Assembly (NCBI RefSeq): GCF_026385485.1
Contig: NZ_JANIDX010000002.1
Coordinates: 186,001-250,000, forward strand
Direction of reading: 5' to 3'
Origin: Bombella pollinis
Lineage (GTDB): Bacteria > Pseudomonadota > Alphaproteobacteria > Acetobacterales > Acetobacteraceae
Length of the DNA: 64,000 nucleotides
Shown piece after piece: positions 27,393 to 36,214 of this stretch; positions within the stretch are counted from its first letter, which is position 1, and each line of letters starts with the position of its first letter. The notes below the pieces were generated by a model. It did not search any database. It was given only the letters and a program-made list of their open reading frames with translations, and was not told the DNA's origin. The position numbers and the translations under genes are program-made.

Positions 27393-28427
27393 TCACAGCT
27401 TCTTTAACTTCTTCTGTGCATCTATATTACCCATAGACGCTGCTTTACGAAGCCAATTTGCCGCTATATGTACATCCCGCTTTGTTGAATGTTCTTCTAG
27501 ATATATAAGCCCCAAAGTATAAGCCGCAACATCATCACCTTGTGCAGCGGCACTTTCCAAATAGGCTATCGCCGTATCGAGGTCTTGCCACCCCCAATAA
27601 ATTGTCCCCAGTTTAGTTTGGGCAGGGGCGTAACCTGCCTCGGCGGCTTTTTTATACCACGCTAAAGCGGTATCTTCATCGCGCTTCACGCCCTGCTTAT
27701 TCTCATAAGCCAAACCTATATCATAGGCTGCCGCTGCACTACCTTGCTTCTCTGCTTTTTGGAACAGAGCAAACGCCTTTGCATAATCACGCGGGACACC
27801 ATGGCCATCCCTATAAAGCTCTCCAAGCTTTGCTAACGCCAAGTCATCATCTTGAGCTGCGGCCTTTTGATACCATTTTAAAGCTTCGTTATAATCTTGG
27901 GGAACGCCCTGCCCGTACTCGTATAATAACCCAATATTATATTGGGCCACTGAATCATCTTGCTCTGCGGCCTTCCGATACCATTCTAAGGCCTTGCCAT
28001 AATCTTGAGGAACACCCCGCCCCAACCGGTATAACGTCCCAAGCCCCTCTTGGGCTGTAACATCATCTTCAACAGCCGCCTTCTGGTACCACATGGCAGC
28101 TTTTGCGTAATCTTGAGGCACACCTATGCCTTGGTCGTAAAACTCACCCATCTTCGATTGAGACGGCACATCACCTTGATCTGCCGCCTTTTTATACCAT
28201 TCAGCCGCTCTTACTTCATCCTGTGCAACACTTATCCCAAAAAGATAAGCGTTCCCCATGACACTCTGAGCACTTGCATTGCCATGCTCTGCCTTATTGA
28301 AAATAACAAACATGCCCGGGTCTCGCGGGTCTATATTAGGATTCTGCTTAGACTTCGCACATCCAGCATGGCTTAAAGAGACCATAACCGTGGCTGATAA
28401 TACCGTTAGAATGATACGCGTCTTCAT
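27393..28427 (-). CDS. Sel1-repeat (SLR) protein, exported
   Basis: 344 residues from the ATG at 28427, with GGGAG eight bases upstream. It has an N-terminal signal (about 1-20) ending SHAGC, which could be a non-canonical lipobox or a plain signal-peptidase site. Eight Sel1 repeats of about 36 residues follow, each with the pattern A..LG.LY..G.GVPQDY.KA..WY.KAA. Such solenoids mediate protein-protein contacts, often in envelope signalling. The gene stands alone; no partner is suggested by the context. Confidence 0.88.
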   Translation of the reverse strand: MKTRIILTVLSATVMVSLSHAGCAKSKQNPNIDPRDPGMFVIFNKAEHGNASAQSVMGNAYLFGISVAQDEVRAAEWYKKAADQGDVPSQSKMGEFYDQGIGVPQDYAKAAMWYQKAAVEDDVTAQEGLGTLYRLGRGVPQDYGKALEWYRKAAEQDDSVAQYNIGLLYEYGQGVPQDYNEALKWYQKAAAQDDDLALAKLGELYRDGHGVPRDYAKAFALFQKAEKQGSAAAAYDIGLAYENKQGVKRDEDTALAWYKKAAEAGYAPAQTKLGTIYWGWQDLDTAIAYLESAAAQGDDVAAYTLGLIYLEEHSTKRDVHIAANWLRKAASMGNIDAQKKLKKL

Positions 28428-28519
28428 CCTGCAGCTCCCTAAACTCTGCTGTATAAGCAGCAATCTACCCGAGACTAGCATCTTCTATGATGATTCATAT
28501 GTAAAAAATACGGAATCCT

Positions 28520-28609
28520 TGGCGGAGAGAGAGGGATTCGAACCCTCGGAACGCTTGCACGCTCAACGGTTTTCGAGACCGCCCCAATCGACCACTCTGG
28601 CACCTCTCC
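28520..28609 (-). tRNA. tRNA-Ser (anticodon CGA)
   Basis: A class II tRNA of 90 nt with a long variable arm. The acceptor GGAGAGG pairs with TCTCTCC, the anticodon loop is CTCGAAA (anticodon CGA), and the T-loop is TTCGAAT. Discriminator G and the CCA end are encoded (28520-28523). Confidence 0.95.
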
Positions 28610-28922
28610 GGGGCTTGGGGCTAAAGCCGGGACTATGCCCGGACACCACCAAGTAATGCCGGTGTTATGGCGAGATTTTACCCACTTGGCAAGGGGTTTC
28701 CCCTCTCATCCTCTCGTCAATCCTCCCCTGCAACCCATAAATCCTACTTTATTTATTGACGATACAAGGGAAAAGCAGTACAGAACCCCACTGTTCCTAT
28801 GGTTTTCTACCACTGGTAGGAAATTGTTTGAACCAATGAAAAAAAGCGAGCGGGTCTGCCAAACCTACAAAGCTAGGTGAGGCTAAGGGCCAGAGGCTTC
28901 GGTAACATAAAGAGAGTTTTGC
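28610..28922. other. Intergenic region between tRNA-Ser and rplU
   Basis: 313 bp with no credible ORF. It must hold the divergent promoters of tRNA-Ser and rplU. Around 28808-28830 the sequence CTACCACTGGTAG with flanking T- and A-rich bases can form a small hairpin in the rplU leader; I do not recognise it as a known motif. Confidence 0.6.
28756..28784 (+). promoter_or_regulatory. Candidate promoter of rplU-rpmA-obgE
   Basis: TTGACG (28756-28761) and TACAGA (28779-28784) with a 17-bp spacer. The -35 is good, the -10 weak; it would give a leader of about 130 nt. Confidence 0.4.
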
Positions 28923-29237
28923 ATGTTTGCAGTCATCCGCACGGGCGGGAAACAATATCGCGTTGCTAAAGACGCTATCTTGAAGGTCGAAAAGCTAGAG
29001 GCTGAGGCTGGTAGCACAGTGACCTTCTCCGATGTTCTTATGGTTGGTGGTGAAGGCAGCACCAAGGTTGGGGCTCCGCTGGTCGAAGGGGCTAGTGTTA
29101 CCGCTGAGGTTGTTGCCCAAGATCGCTTGCCAACGGTCATCATCTTCAAAAAACGCCGCCGTCAGAATAGCCGCCGTAAGAATGGCCATCGCCAGCCGGT
29201 AACTGTTCTGCGTATTACCGCAATCAACGCCGCGTAA
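28923..29237 (+). CDS. rplU: 50S ribosomal protein L21
   Basis: 104 residues. MFAVIRTGGKQYRVAKDAIL is the L21 N-terminus; KKRRRQNSRRKNGHRQ near the C-terminus binds 23S rRNA. It is the first gene of the conserved rplU-rpmA-obgE set, with rpmA 29 bp downstream. Confidence 0.96.
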   Translation: MFAVIRTGGKQYRVAKDAILKVEKLEAEAGSTVTFSDVLMVGGEGSTKVGAPLVEGASVTAEVVAQDRLPTVIIFKKRRRQNSRRKNGHRQPVTVLRITAINAA

Positions 29238-29266
29238 CTTCGCCCGTTCTTTAAGGAGACACAGTC

Positions 29267-29533
29267 ATGGCACAAAAAAAAGCAGGTGGTTCCAGCCGTA
29301 ACGGGCGCGATAGCGCAGGCCGCCGCCTCGGTGTGAAAAAATTTGGTGGCCAGAGCGTCATCGCTGGGAACATCATCGTCCGTCAGCGTGGCACAAAGGT
29401 GCATCCGGGTGAGAATGTCGGTATGGGCCGTGACCATACACTTTTCTCCCTCGTTGATGGCCGCGTGCGCTTCCAGCGTCGTGCTGGTGGTAAGGTCCAT
29501 GTGTCCGTTGCCCTAGCAGAAGCTGCTGAGTAA
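29267..29533 (+). CDS. rpmA: 50S ribosomal protein L27
   Basis: 88 residues. MAQKKAGGSSRNGRDSAGRR followed by LGVKKFGGQ is typical; the N-terminal tail reaches the peptidyl-transferase centre. AAGGAG SD eleven bases before the ATG. Confidence 0.96.
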   Translation: MAQKKAGGSSRNGRDSAGRRLGVKKFGGQSVIAGNIIVRQRGTKVHPGENVGMGRDHTLFSLVDGRVRFQRRAGGKVHVSVALAEAAE

Positions 29534-29640
29534 CACTCTCTGTTGCCCTTATAGGCGCAGAGCATGAGGAAGGGTCGGCTCCATCATGGTGCCGGCCTTT
29601 TTTCTTCTCCCCTCCTCCCTTCGTACATGCGGTCTTTCTC

Positions 29641-30642
29641 ATGAAATTTCTTGATCAAGCTAAAATCTATGTCCGCTCCGGTGATGGGGGGGATGGTGTG
29701 GTCGCTTTCCGGCGCGAAAAATATATCGAGTTTGGCGGCCCTGATGGCGGTGATGGTGGCCGGGGTGGGCATATTTACGTCCGGGCTGTGCCGAGCCTTA
29801 ATACATTAATCGACTTCCGCTACACTCAACATTTCCGCGCCCGTAAGGGAGGGAATGGGGCTGGCTCCAACAGAACGGGGGCTGGAGCGGATGATGTCAT
29901 CATTGATGTGCCCATCGGTACGCAAATCTTTGATGAAGACCGTGAGACCCTTCTTGCTGACCTTGATGAAGATAATAAAACCGTTCTGCTCTGTCAGGGG
30001 GGTGATGGCGGGCTTGGTAATGCTCATTATAAAAGCAGCACCAACCGGGCCCCGCGCCGTGCGGATAAAGGCTTCCCCGGGGAGGAACGCTGGGTTTGGC
30101 TCCGGCTGAAACTCATTGCCGATGTCGGCCTTGTGGGCCTACCCAATGCAGGTAAATCCACTCTCCTCTCTGTAGCCTCGCGTGCCCGGCCCAAGATTGC
30201 TGATTATCCCTTCACAACCCTGCATCCTCAACTTGGCGTTGTGCGTCTTAACGCTATGGAAGAGTTCGTCATTGCCGATATTCCCGGCCTCATTGAGGGC
30301 GCAAGCGAAGGTACAGGGCTGGGTGATCGCTTTCTCGGCCATGTGGAACGCTGCGCGCTACTCATCCACCTCATTGATGGGACAGATGAACATTTCGTCC
30401 AAAATTGGCGGATGATTCGTAAAGAGCTCAAAGCCTATGATGAAGGCCTTGCTGCTAAACCAGAGGTTTTAGTCCTTAATAAATGCGATGCACTTCTGCC
30501 AGAAGATATTGCAGAACGTAAAGCCGCTTTGGAAGCTGCCTCTGGCGCGGAGGTCCATCTCCTCTCCGGGGTCAGCAGGGATGGGCTGCCAGAATTACTC
30601 CGCTATGTACAAGACCGCGTAACAGCCTCTCGTAACGCTTAA
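29641..30642 (+). CDS. obgE: GTPase Obg (CgtA)
   Basis: 333 residues. A glycine-rich Obg domain (about 1-158, GGDGGDGVVAFRREK and similar repeats) precedes the G domain: P-loop GLPNAGKSTLL, switch II DIPGLIEGASEGTGLG, and NKCD. There is essentially no C-terminal extension. Obg acts in 50S maturation and links to (p)ppGpp. It lies 107 bp after rpmA. Confidence 0.95.
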   Translation: MKFLDQAKIYVRSGDGGDGVVAFRREKYIEFGGPDGGDGGRGGHIYVRAVPSLNTLIDFRYTQHFRARKGGNGAGSNRTGAGADDVIIDVPIGTQIFDEDRETLLADLDEDNKTVLLCQGGDGGLGNAHYKSSTNRAPRRADKGFPGEERWVWLRLKLIADVGLVGLPNAGKSTLLSVASRARPKIADYPFTTLHPQLGVVRLNAMEEFVIADIPGLIEGASEGTGLGDRFLGHVERCALLIHLIDGTDEHFVQNWRMIRKELKAYDEGLAAKPEVLVLNKCDALLPEDIAERKAALEAASGAEVHLLSGVSRDGLPELLRYVQDRVTASRNA

Positions 30643-30691
30643 ACCTTTAAAGGGAGGGACGCCTTCATCCCAACGCCCCTCCCCTTTATCG

Positions 30692-31297
30692 CTACGCCCA
30701 TATAACCGAAAGGCTGCGCACGCCTTGTGCGCCGCGGATTAAGACCCCTTCAATATCCGCTGTGGCAGAAGGACCAGACATTAACACGCCATACCCTGCT
30801 GTACGGAACTCTGAACGTTCCCGGTAGGCATTATGCATGTTCCCGACCAACTCATCTTTGGCGAGCAGAACAACCAAATGCTGTGCAAGATGGACATCTG
30901 CGAGATGGTCCTTCAACTCCACTTCGCTAAGGAAGATACCGCCCATCTCCGCCACGCCAAAGGCTGCACGCACCACCATAACATCCACTGTATCTGCCTC
31001 TTGGTGCGTGGTGAGGTCCTCTATTCGTAACGTGCCTTTTACTTCAGGCACAGCGGTGCAGAGATTACGCCGTTTAGGGAAAGCACGCGCAATCGCTGCC
31101 TCCACCGTCTCACCATCTTGGCGATGAATCATCTGCCCGCCCATCAAAGCAAGGTTGGATTCAAAACGCTCCGGGCTAGCATCTTGGTCACCCAGCATCA
31201 CAATGGGAGGCAAAGGGTAAGCCTCCTCCGCAGGGGACTTCACCGCCCGTAAACGACTAAGAATGACATCACGCGCGCTCATAGCCTTATCACTCAT
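30692..31297 (-). CDS. lutC: LutC-type LUD domain protein
   Basis: 201 residues from the ATG that overlaps the lutB stop (ATGA); an upstream extension inside lutB was rejected. The LUD fold is indicated by VVRAAFGVAEMGGIFLSEVE and the C-terminal SGPSATADIEGVLIRGAQGV. LutC is the small component of the LutABC system that oxidises L-lactate to pyruvate. Third gene of the operon. Confidence 0.92.
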   Translation of the reverse strand: MSDKAMSARDVILSRLRAVKSPAEEAYPLPPIVMLGDQDASPERFESNLALMGGQMIHRQDGETVEAAIARAFPKRRNLCTAVPEVKGTLRIEDLTTHQEADTVDVMVVRAAFGVAEMGGIFLSEVELKDHLADVHLAQHLVVLLAKDELVGNMHNAYRERSEFRTAGYGVLMSGPSATADIEGVLIRGAQGVRSLSVIWA

Positions 31298-32706
31298 GAT
31301 GATGTCCCCTCCTGCGCGGTAGTCTCTTTCTTTAAACGGTTCTTTTTGTACCAACTATGGAATGTCTCCTTCACCGGGTGAGGGAGCTCGCGATGTTTTC
31401 CCCATGGGTTCAAATAATTATACAACACAAAACGCGGCATGGTTTTTAAAGCCACCTCTGTCCCGCTAATGGAGAGGCGATATAATTTCGGCTGGGATAA
31501 TAACCGCCCGGCCATCTTCATAATTTCCTTTTTCACAAAAGGAATCTCATGCCGCTCGGCTAAAATACGCCGCCATTTATAAAGCTGGTCGTGAATATCA
31601 ATCTTCACCGGGCATACATTAGTGCAGCTTCCATTCATCGTGGAGGCAAAGGGAAGTGTACTAAACTTCTTCGCATTAAACGTAGGGTCGATAATCGCCC
31701 CGATAGGGCCAGAATAAACCGCACCATAAGACTGACCACCAGACCGCCGATAAACGGGACAGGTGTTCATACACGCCCCACAGCGAATACATTTGAGCGA
31801 GGACCAAAAATCCTCCATCCCCAACCGTTCTGAGCGGCCATTATCCACAAGGATGACATGCATCTCCCCGCCCTTCTTCGGCTTACGGAAATGCGTTGTA
31901 TATTGCGTAATGGGTGAGCCAAGCGCGCTGCGGGATAATAAGCGTATAAACACGCCTAAATCCTCCATCCGCGGCACAAGCCGTTCAATCCCTAATGTCG
32001 CGATATGTAGATTCGGCAAATTCGCGCTTAAATCCGCATTGCCTTCATTAGTACACACCACAAAACTCCCTGTCTCTGCAACAAGGAAGTTCCCCCCCGT
32101 CATGCCTGTATCGCCACTCAGCAAAACGGGACGCGCTGCATTGCGTTGTGCCTCTGCCAAAGCGTGAGGGTCATCAATCGCAGGGTCTGTGTGGTAATGT
32201 TTGGCAAAAACCTTCGCAACATCTTTGGTAAGCTTCTGCACCGCGGGGACCACCACATGGCTAGGCAGCTGATTATCCAACTGTTGGATGCGCTCGCCGA
32301 GGTCTGTCTCCGTAACGGTAATGCCTTTAGGCTCCAAATATTCGCGCATTTCACATTCATCGGTAATCATCGACTTACTTTTGATGATGGATGAATGACC
32401 ATGCGCCTTGAGGATGCCCTCTACGATGCGGTTATGCTCTGCCCCATCGCGTGCCCAATGGACGTGAATCCCATTCTTTTTTGCATTCTGCTCAAATTGC
32501 TCCAAATAATGCGGCAACTGGGCAAGTGTATGCTCTTTAAGCCGGGATGCTTGTTGGCGCAGCTCCTGCCATTCTGGCAGCTCATGCATTTGTTCATCCC
32601 GTTTCTGCCGCATCCCCCAAAGACGTTCATCATGAAAAATGCGATGCAGATCATCCTTTAAAAACTCAGCCGCCAATGAGGCATGCGGGACTGGCTTCTC
32701 CCTCAT
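31294..32706 (-). CDS. lutB: LutB/LldF-type iron-sulfur L-lactate oxidation protein
   Basis: 470 residues. An N-terminal LUD region (about 60-300, with VLLSGDTGMTGGNFLVAETG) is followed by two 4Fe-4S clusters: CIRCGACMNTCPVYR, and a second set ending in CTNVCPVKIDIHDQ. It probably passes electrons from lactate towards the respiratory chain. It overlaps both neighbours by 4 bp, giving a tightly coupled lutA-lutB-lutC order. Confidence 0.94.
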   Translation of the reverse strand: MREKPVPHASLAAEFLKDDLHRIFHDERLWGMRQKRDEQMHELPEWQELRQQASRLKEHTLAQLPHYLEQFEQNAKKNGIHVHWARDGAEHNRIVEGILKAHGHSSIIKSKSMITDECEMREYLEPKGITVTETDLGERIQQLDNQLPSHVVVPAVQKLTKDVAKVFAKHYHTDPAIDDPHALAEAQRNAARPVLLSGDTGMTGGNFLVAETGSFVVCTNEGNADLSANLPNLHIATLGIERLVPRMEDLGVFIRLLSRSALGSPITQYTTHFRKPKKGGEMHVILVDNGRSERLGMEDFWSSLKCIRCGACMNTCPVYRRSGGQSYGAVYSGPIGAIIDPTFNAKKFSTLPFASTMNGSCTNVCPVKIDIHDQLYKWRRILAERHEIPFVKKEIMKMAGRLLSQPKLYRLSISGTEVALKTMPRFVLYNYLNPWGKHRELPHPVKETFHSWYKKNRLKKETTAQEGTSS

Positions 32707-33446
32707 GAGCGCGCTCCATTAAGAATATCAGCAATATGAATAAAGCGGATTGGCACGCCATTGCGCTCCGCACAGCCTTGTTGGTGCATCATGCAAGATG
32801 TATCGGCAGAGACAATATATTCCGCCCCCGCATTATGGTGATCATTCACTTTATCCAACCCCATCCGTGCTGAGACGGCTTCCTCCGTTACGGAATATGT
32901 GCCGCCAAAACCACAACATTCATCAGGGCGTTTCGGTGTTGCGAAGGAAATACCCTTCACCGCAGAAAGTAACGTCTTAGGTTTGGAGAAGAACGGCTCG
33001 CCCAACTCGGACATGCTGGCCGTACGCAAAGCGCGTAATGTTGCACAACTATTATGCAGCCCTACTTTGTGAGGAAACTCTGCCCAAGGGAACTCCCGCA
33101 CCCGCAGCACATCATGAATGAACTCTACAAGCTCATACGTATTTTGCCGCACATGACGGACCTCATCAGTCTGCTCAATCGCATCAAAGTTCTCACGAAT
33201 ATGATGAACACAGCTCCCAGATGGAGCCACAATCATATCATATTTAGCGAAATTGCGGATAAAGAGTGCTTCTGTCTCTTTCGCATCGCGATTGCACCCG
33301 GAGTTCGCCATAGGCTGACCACAACAGGTTTGGTCCATAGGATACTCAACATCCTGCCCCAATTTCTCCAGCAACTCCAACGTTGCAATGCCTGTTTTGG
33401 GAAAGAATGCATCTATATAACAAGGAATAAATAAGCCAATTTTCAT
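32703..33446 (-). CDS. lutA: LutA/LldE-type cysteine-rich protein
   Basis: 247 residues. Two CCG-type cysteine-rich domains are visible (TCCGQPMANSGC near residue 45, DECCGFGGTYSV near residue 185), which bind Fe-S clusters in heterodisulfide-reductase-like proteins. First gene of lutABC. The ATG at 33446 lacks an obvious SD. No LutR or LldR regulator and no lactate permease is adjacent. Confidence 0.93.
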   Translation of the reverse strand: MKIGLFIPCYIDAFFPKTGIATLELLEKLGQDVEYPMDQTCCGQPMANSGCNRDAKETEALFIRNFAKYDMIVAPSGSCVHHIRENFDAIEQTDEVRHVRQNTYELVEFIHDVLRVREFPWAEFPHKVGLHNSCATLRALRTASMSELGEPFFSKPKTLLSAVKGISFATPKRPDECCGFGGTYSVTEEAVSARMGLDKVNDHHNAGAEYIVSADTSCMMHQQGCAERNGVPIRFIHIADILNGARS

Positions 33447-33565
33447 AATGGCTTGTTGTATGAGGGGCTTAATGAACAATCAATAAAACAAAATGTGACT
33501 AAACTTAATAATCAATGAGATTACTAAATGATAATCACTCTCATCTATACTAATACCTCTGATGG

Positions 33566-33591
33566 AAAAAGGGGGCGTTCATCACGCCCCC
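33566..33591 (-). terminator. Intrinsic terminator of the alsD-alsS unit
   Basis: On the minus strand GGGGGCGT pairs with ACGCCCCC, followed by TTTTT (33566-33570), 31 bp after the alsS stop. Confidence 0.88.
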
Positions 33592-33621
33592 TCTCCTCAC
33601 GACCTAATAAAAGGCTACCTC

Positions 33622-35304
33622 TTACTTAGCAAGAGCCGGTAGCGGGTCCATTAGGCCAGGGTTATCGGCATAATCAACAGGCACAGCAATCACAACCGGG
33701 CCTTGTGTCTCCATCCCCTCACGCAGAGCAGCTTTAAAGCTCTCTACGCTATTGACGTTAATCCCCTTCGCCCCAAAAGAGCGGGCAAAGGCTGCAAAGT
33801 CAATCGGACCGAATGCTACTGCGGCATCACGGCCATATTTCTTCTCTTCCTGAATACGGACCATGTTGAAGTGCTGATCCACCCAGATGATATGGATGAG
33901 GTTGCTCTTCAGACGAACAGCCGTCTCCAGGTCCATAGAGGACATCATGAAGCTACCATCGCCAGAGACGGAAATAACCTTCTGCGCTGGGTTAAGGATG
34001 CTGGCAGACATACCCCATGGCAGAGCAACGCCCATCGTCTGCTGGCCGTTACTGATGAGCATCTGCCGTGCACGGAAGACGTCCAAGAAACGCGCATGCC
34101 AAATATGGAAGGACCCCATATCCAAACAGATTGTCATATCCTGCGCGACGATATCTTCCATCACCTTGATGACCTCAAGCGGATGGAGCATCCCCTGCTG
34201 GGTGCTTTTTGCCTTCTCGAAAGCGAGCTTTTGAGAGGCACGATACAGCTCTAGGATCTTATCCAAAGCGGCACCGTTGGAAAGGCCAGAAACCTCCTGC
34301 GTCAGATGCTGCAATGTATGAACAATGGAGCCAATCAACTCAATTTCTGGATTAAAGGCATTGTCCAGCTGAGCCGGAACGACATCAATATTCACAATCG
34401 GGCGATCAGGCTTCGTGTTCCAAAGGCCGGGATCATACTCAATGGGGTTATACCCAATAGCAATGACAAGGTCCGCCTCTTGCAGCAGGTAATCACCATA
34501 CTGGTTGTGGAACAACCCAATCCGACCACAGAAGCGCGATTGCAAGTCTTTAGAGAGAGTACCAGCAGCCTGGTAGGTCTCCGTTACCGGTAAGTTGGTT
34601 GCCTTAATAAAAGCACGGATTGCCTCGGCATTTTCAGGCTTGCTGGCCTTCATCCCCAATAGGACGACCGGCTTTTTAGCCTTCTTAATCGCCGCAGCGG
34701 CATCCTTAATCTCATCCTCTGGGGCTGGGCCAGCTTTAGCAAAGCTGCGTTTACCCATTAGCGGATAATCTTTGGTGATTTCTGCGTTCAGCACATCCAT
34801 CGGGATGCTTACAAAGGCACCGCCCTGCCGGGGGCTCTCTGCTGCACGCAGCGCATTGCCGATAACCTCGGAGGCCGCAGCGGGATCACCAATCTCTGCG
34901 CTATATTTCGTCACCGGGCGCAACATGCTGACTGTATCCATGCTTTGATGGGTCAATTTCAGCAAATCAGCACGCCCAACAGCCCCGCCAATGGTGAGGA
35001 CAGCATCACCCTCGGAGGTTGCTGTTGCCAAACCGGTTGTCAGGTTGGACACACCGGGGCCAGATGTGGCAATCGCTACACCAGCTTTACCCGTGATACG
35101 GCCAATCCCCCCCGCCATAAAGACGGCATTTTGCTCATGCCGCGCTACAATGGTGCGGATGGGAGAATCTTCCAATGCCTCAAAGAGACGGTCAATCTTT
35201 GCACCGGGAATCCCGACAATATGGTCAACGCCATGGGCTTCTAAATTACGGACGATAAGATCCGCTGTTGTTTTGCCCGCGTTAGGAGCTTTCTTCTGCG
35301 TCAT
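33622..35304 (-). CDS. alsS: Catabolic acetolactate synthase
   Basis: 560 residues. It condenses two pyruvates to 2-acetolactate with thiamine diphosphate. The catalytic glutamate is in ARHEQNAVFMAGG; the ThDP motif runs from GDGSFMMSSMDLETA to the asparagine before MVRIQEEKK. IGYNPIEYDPGLWN is the catabolic AlsS form, and the RFDDR motif of FAD-dependent anabolic enzymes is absent. It lies 77 bp downstream of alsD on the same transcript. Confidence 0.95.
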   Translation of the reverse strand: MTQKKAPNAGKTTADLIVRNLEAHGVDHIVGIPGAKIDRLFEALEDSPIRTIVARHEQNAVFMAGGIGRITGKAGVAIATSGPGVSNLTTGLATATSEGDAVLTIGGAVGRADLLKLTHQSMDTVSMLRPVTKYSAEIGDPAAASEVIGNALRAAESPRQGGAFVSIPMDVLNAEITKDYPLMGKRSFAKAGPAPEDEIKDAAAAIKKAKKPVVLLGMKASKPENAEAIRAFIKATNLPVTETYQAAGTLSKDLQSRFCGRIGLFHNQYGDYLLQEADLVIAIGYNPIEYDPGLWNTKPDRPIVNIDVVPAQLDNAFNPEIELIGSIVHTLQHLTQEVSGLSNGAALDKILELYRASQKLAFEKAKSTQQGMLHPLEVIKVMEDIVAQDMTICLDMGSFHIWHARFLDVFRARQMLISNGQQTMGVALPWGMSASILNPAQKVISVSGDGSFMMSSMDLETAVRLKSNLIHIIWVDQHFNMVRIQEEKKYGRDAAVAFGPIDFAAFARSFGAKGINVNSVESFKAALREGMETQGPVVIAVPVDYADNPGLMDPLPALAK

Positions 35305-35381
35305 GAGCTACGTTCCTAATCCCATATAACCCCGCCATTATCTAGGCGGTGTTATTGTAAACATATCAAACCAAGTAAAAA

Positions 35382-36113
35382 TCAACCGCCCTCAGCCGTG
35401 CGAATAGCCTCATGCAAGCCTGCTGGCAGGAGGTCGGCCTTAGCGAATTCTTCTGTCTTTGGCAGGGAGATTTCCAAGTCGGACATACGGGCGACTTCCA
35501 GCTTGCCAGACTTCACACGGTAATCCGTCACATGCCCGCCATGCTTGCGATCATCACTCAAAACATGGAGGTGATAACCTGCAACATTAATCCCTTGCAT
35601 ATAAGGCGGGGTACGGAAGCCAAGCATCACACCGCTAATCTCCCCCATTTTGAAGGTCGGCTGCTTGGCCACAACCTCCAACATGCCCGGGTAAGGCTTA
35701 TGCTGGCAAAAGACTGTGCGTGTATCGACTTTCTCAAACTCACCGGTAAACCGCACAGCCCCAAAGAGGTTAGGGTTATCGATAAGCTCATTTACAAGAG
35801 CCTCAAACTCTTCTTTGCTCATGGGCTTATCAATTGTGACGGTCTTTTCAGGCTCAAAATAGGTCACACAAGCGAAAGGGGTCTTCATATCCGCTGTCGT
35901 GCCAGAAGCAATCCCCTCGGAGCGGAACTGCCGTACCTCCCCTTCGGTGACGATCATCTCACCATCTAGAGCATCAAACGTACCCAGACCGAAATCACCA
36001 TGCTGAACCAGCTCACCCAGCGTCATTTCACCGTCATAAACAGCGTCCAACAACGCGGCCATGGTAGATGTCTGGAAAAGCCGGTTCGGCTTTACACCTG
36101 AAGGTCGAGTCAT
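35382..36113 (-). CDS. alsD: Alpha-acetolactate decarboxylase
   Basis: 243 residues. It converts 2-acetolactate to acetoin. Family features: FQTSTMAALLDAVYDGEMTL at the N-terminus, HGDFGLGTFDALDGEMI, and the zinc-binding HLHVLSDDRKHGGHV region. AGGGGG precedes the ATG. It is the first gene of alsDS, divergent from a LysR regulator. Confidence 0.95.
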   Translation of the reverse strand: MTRPSGVKPNRLFQTSTMAALLDAVYDGEMTLGELVQHGDFGLGTFDALDGEMIVTEGEVRQFRSEGIASGTTADMKTPFACVTYFEPEKTVTIDKPMSKEEFEALVNELIDNPNLFGAVRFTGEFEKVDTRTVFCQHKPYPGMLEVVAKQPTFKMGEISGVMLGFRTPPYMQGINVAGYHLHVLSDDRKHGGHVTDYRVKSGKLEVARMSDLEISLPKTEEFAKADLLPAGLHEAIRTAEGG

Positions 36114-36140
36114 ATTGCCCCCTGTGTTGTTACTCTCTTC

Positions 36141-36162
36141 TTCCCTAAAGCAGGTTAGGGAA
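36141..36162. promoter_or_regulatory. Perfect palindrome in the alsD-lysR intergenic region
   Basis: TTCCCTAA, 6-bp spacer, TTAGGGAA: 8-bp perfect arms 28 bp upstream of alsD. A candidate operator for the divergent LysR protein or another dimeric regulator. Confidence 0.6.
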
Positions 36163-36190
36163 GGTCACAAATATATAGTTACCATTACCA

Positions 36191-36209
36191 CCATATATCT
36201 TATATATGG
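36191..36209. promoter_or_regulatory. Second palindrome with LysR-type T-N11-A geometry
   Basis: CCATATAT, CTT, ATATATGG: perfect 8-bp arms. T at 36194 and A at 36206 fit the LysR box T-N11-A. It ends six bases before the preferred lysR start and covers an alternative ATG at 36206, so binding could repress the regulator's own expression. Confidence 0.55.
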
Positions 36210-36214
36210 CTCCT

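Noticed and set aside
28803..28830. Possible autoregulatory L21 leader before rplU
   Set aside because: Only a short imperfect hairpin is present, with no match I can recall to a known ribosomal leader family.
33703..34254. 183-codon plus-strand frame opposite alsS
   Set aside because: Antisense shadow of a strongly conserved enzyme gene, without motifs.
35412..35969. 185-codon plus-strand frame opposite alsD
   Set aside because: Antisense shadow inside alsD, with no SD and no similarity.
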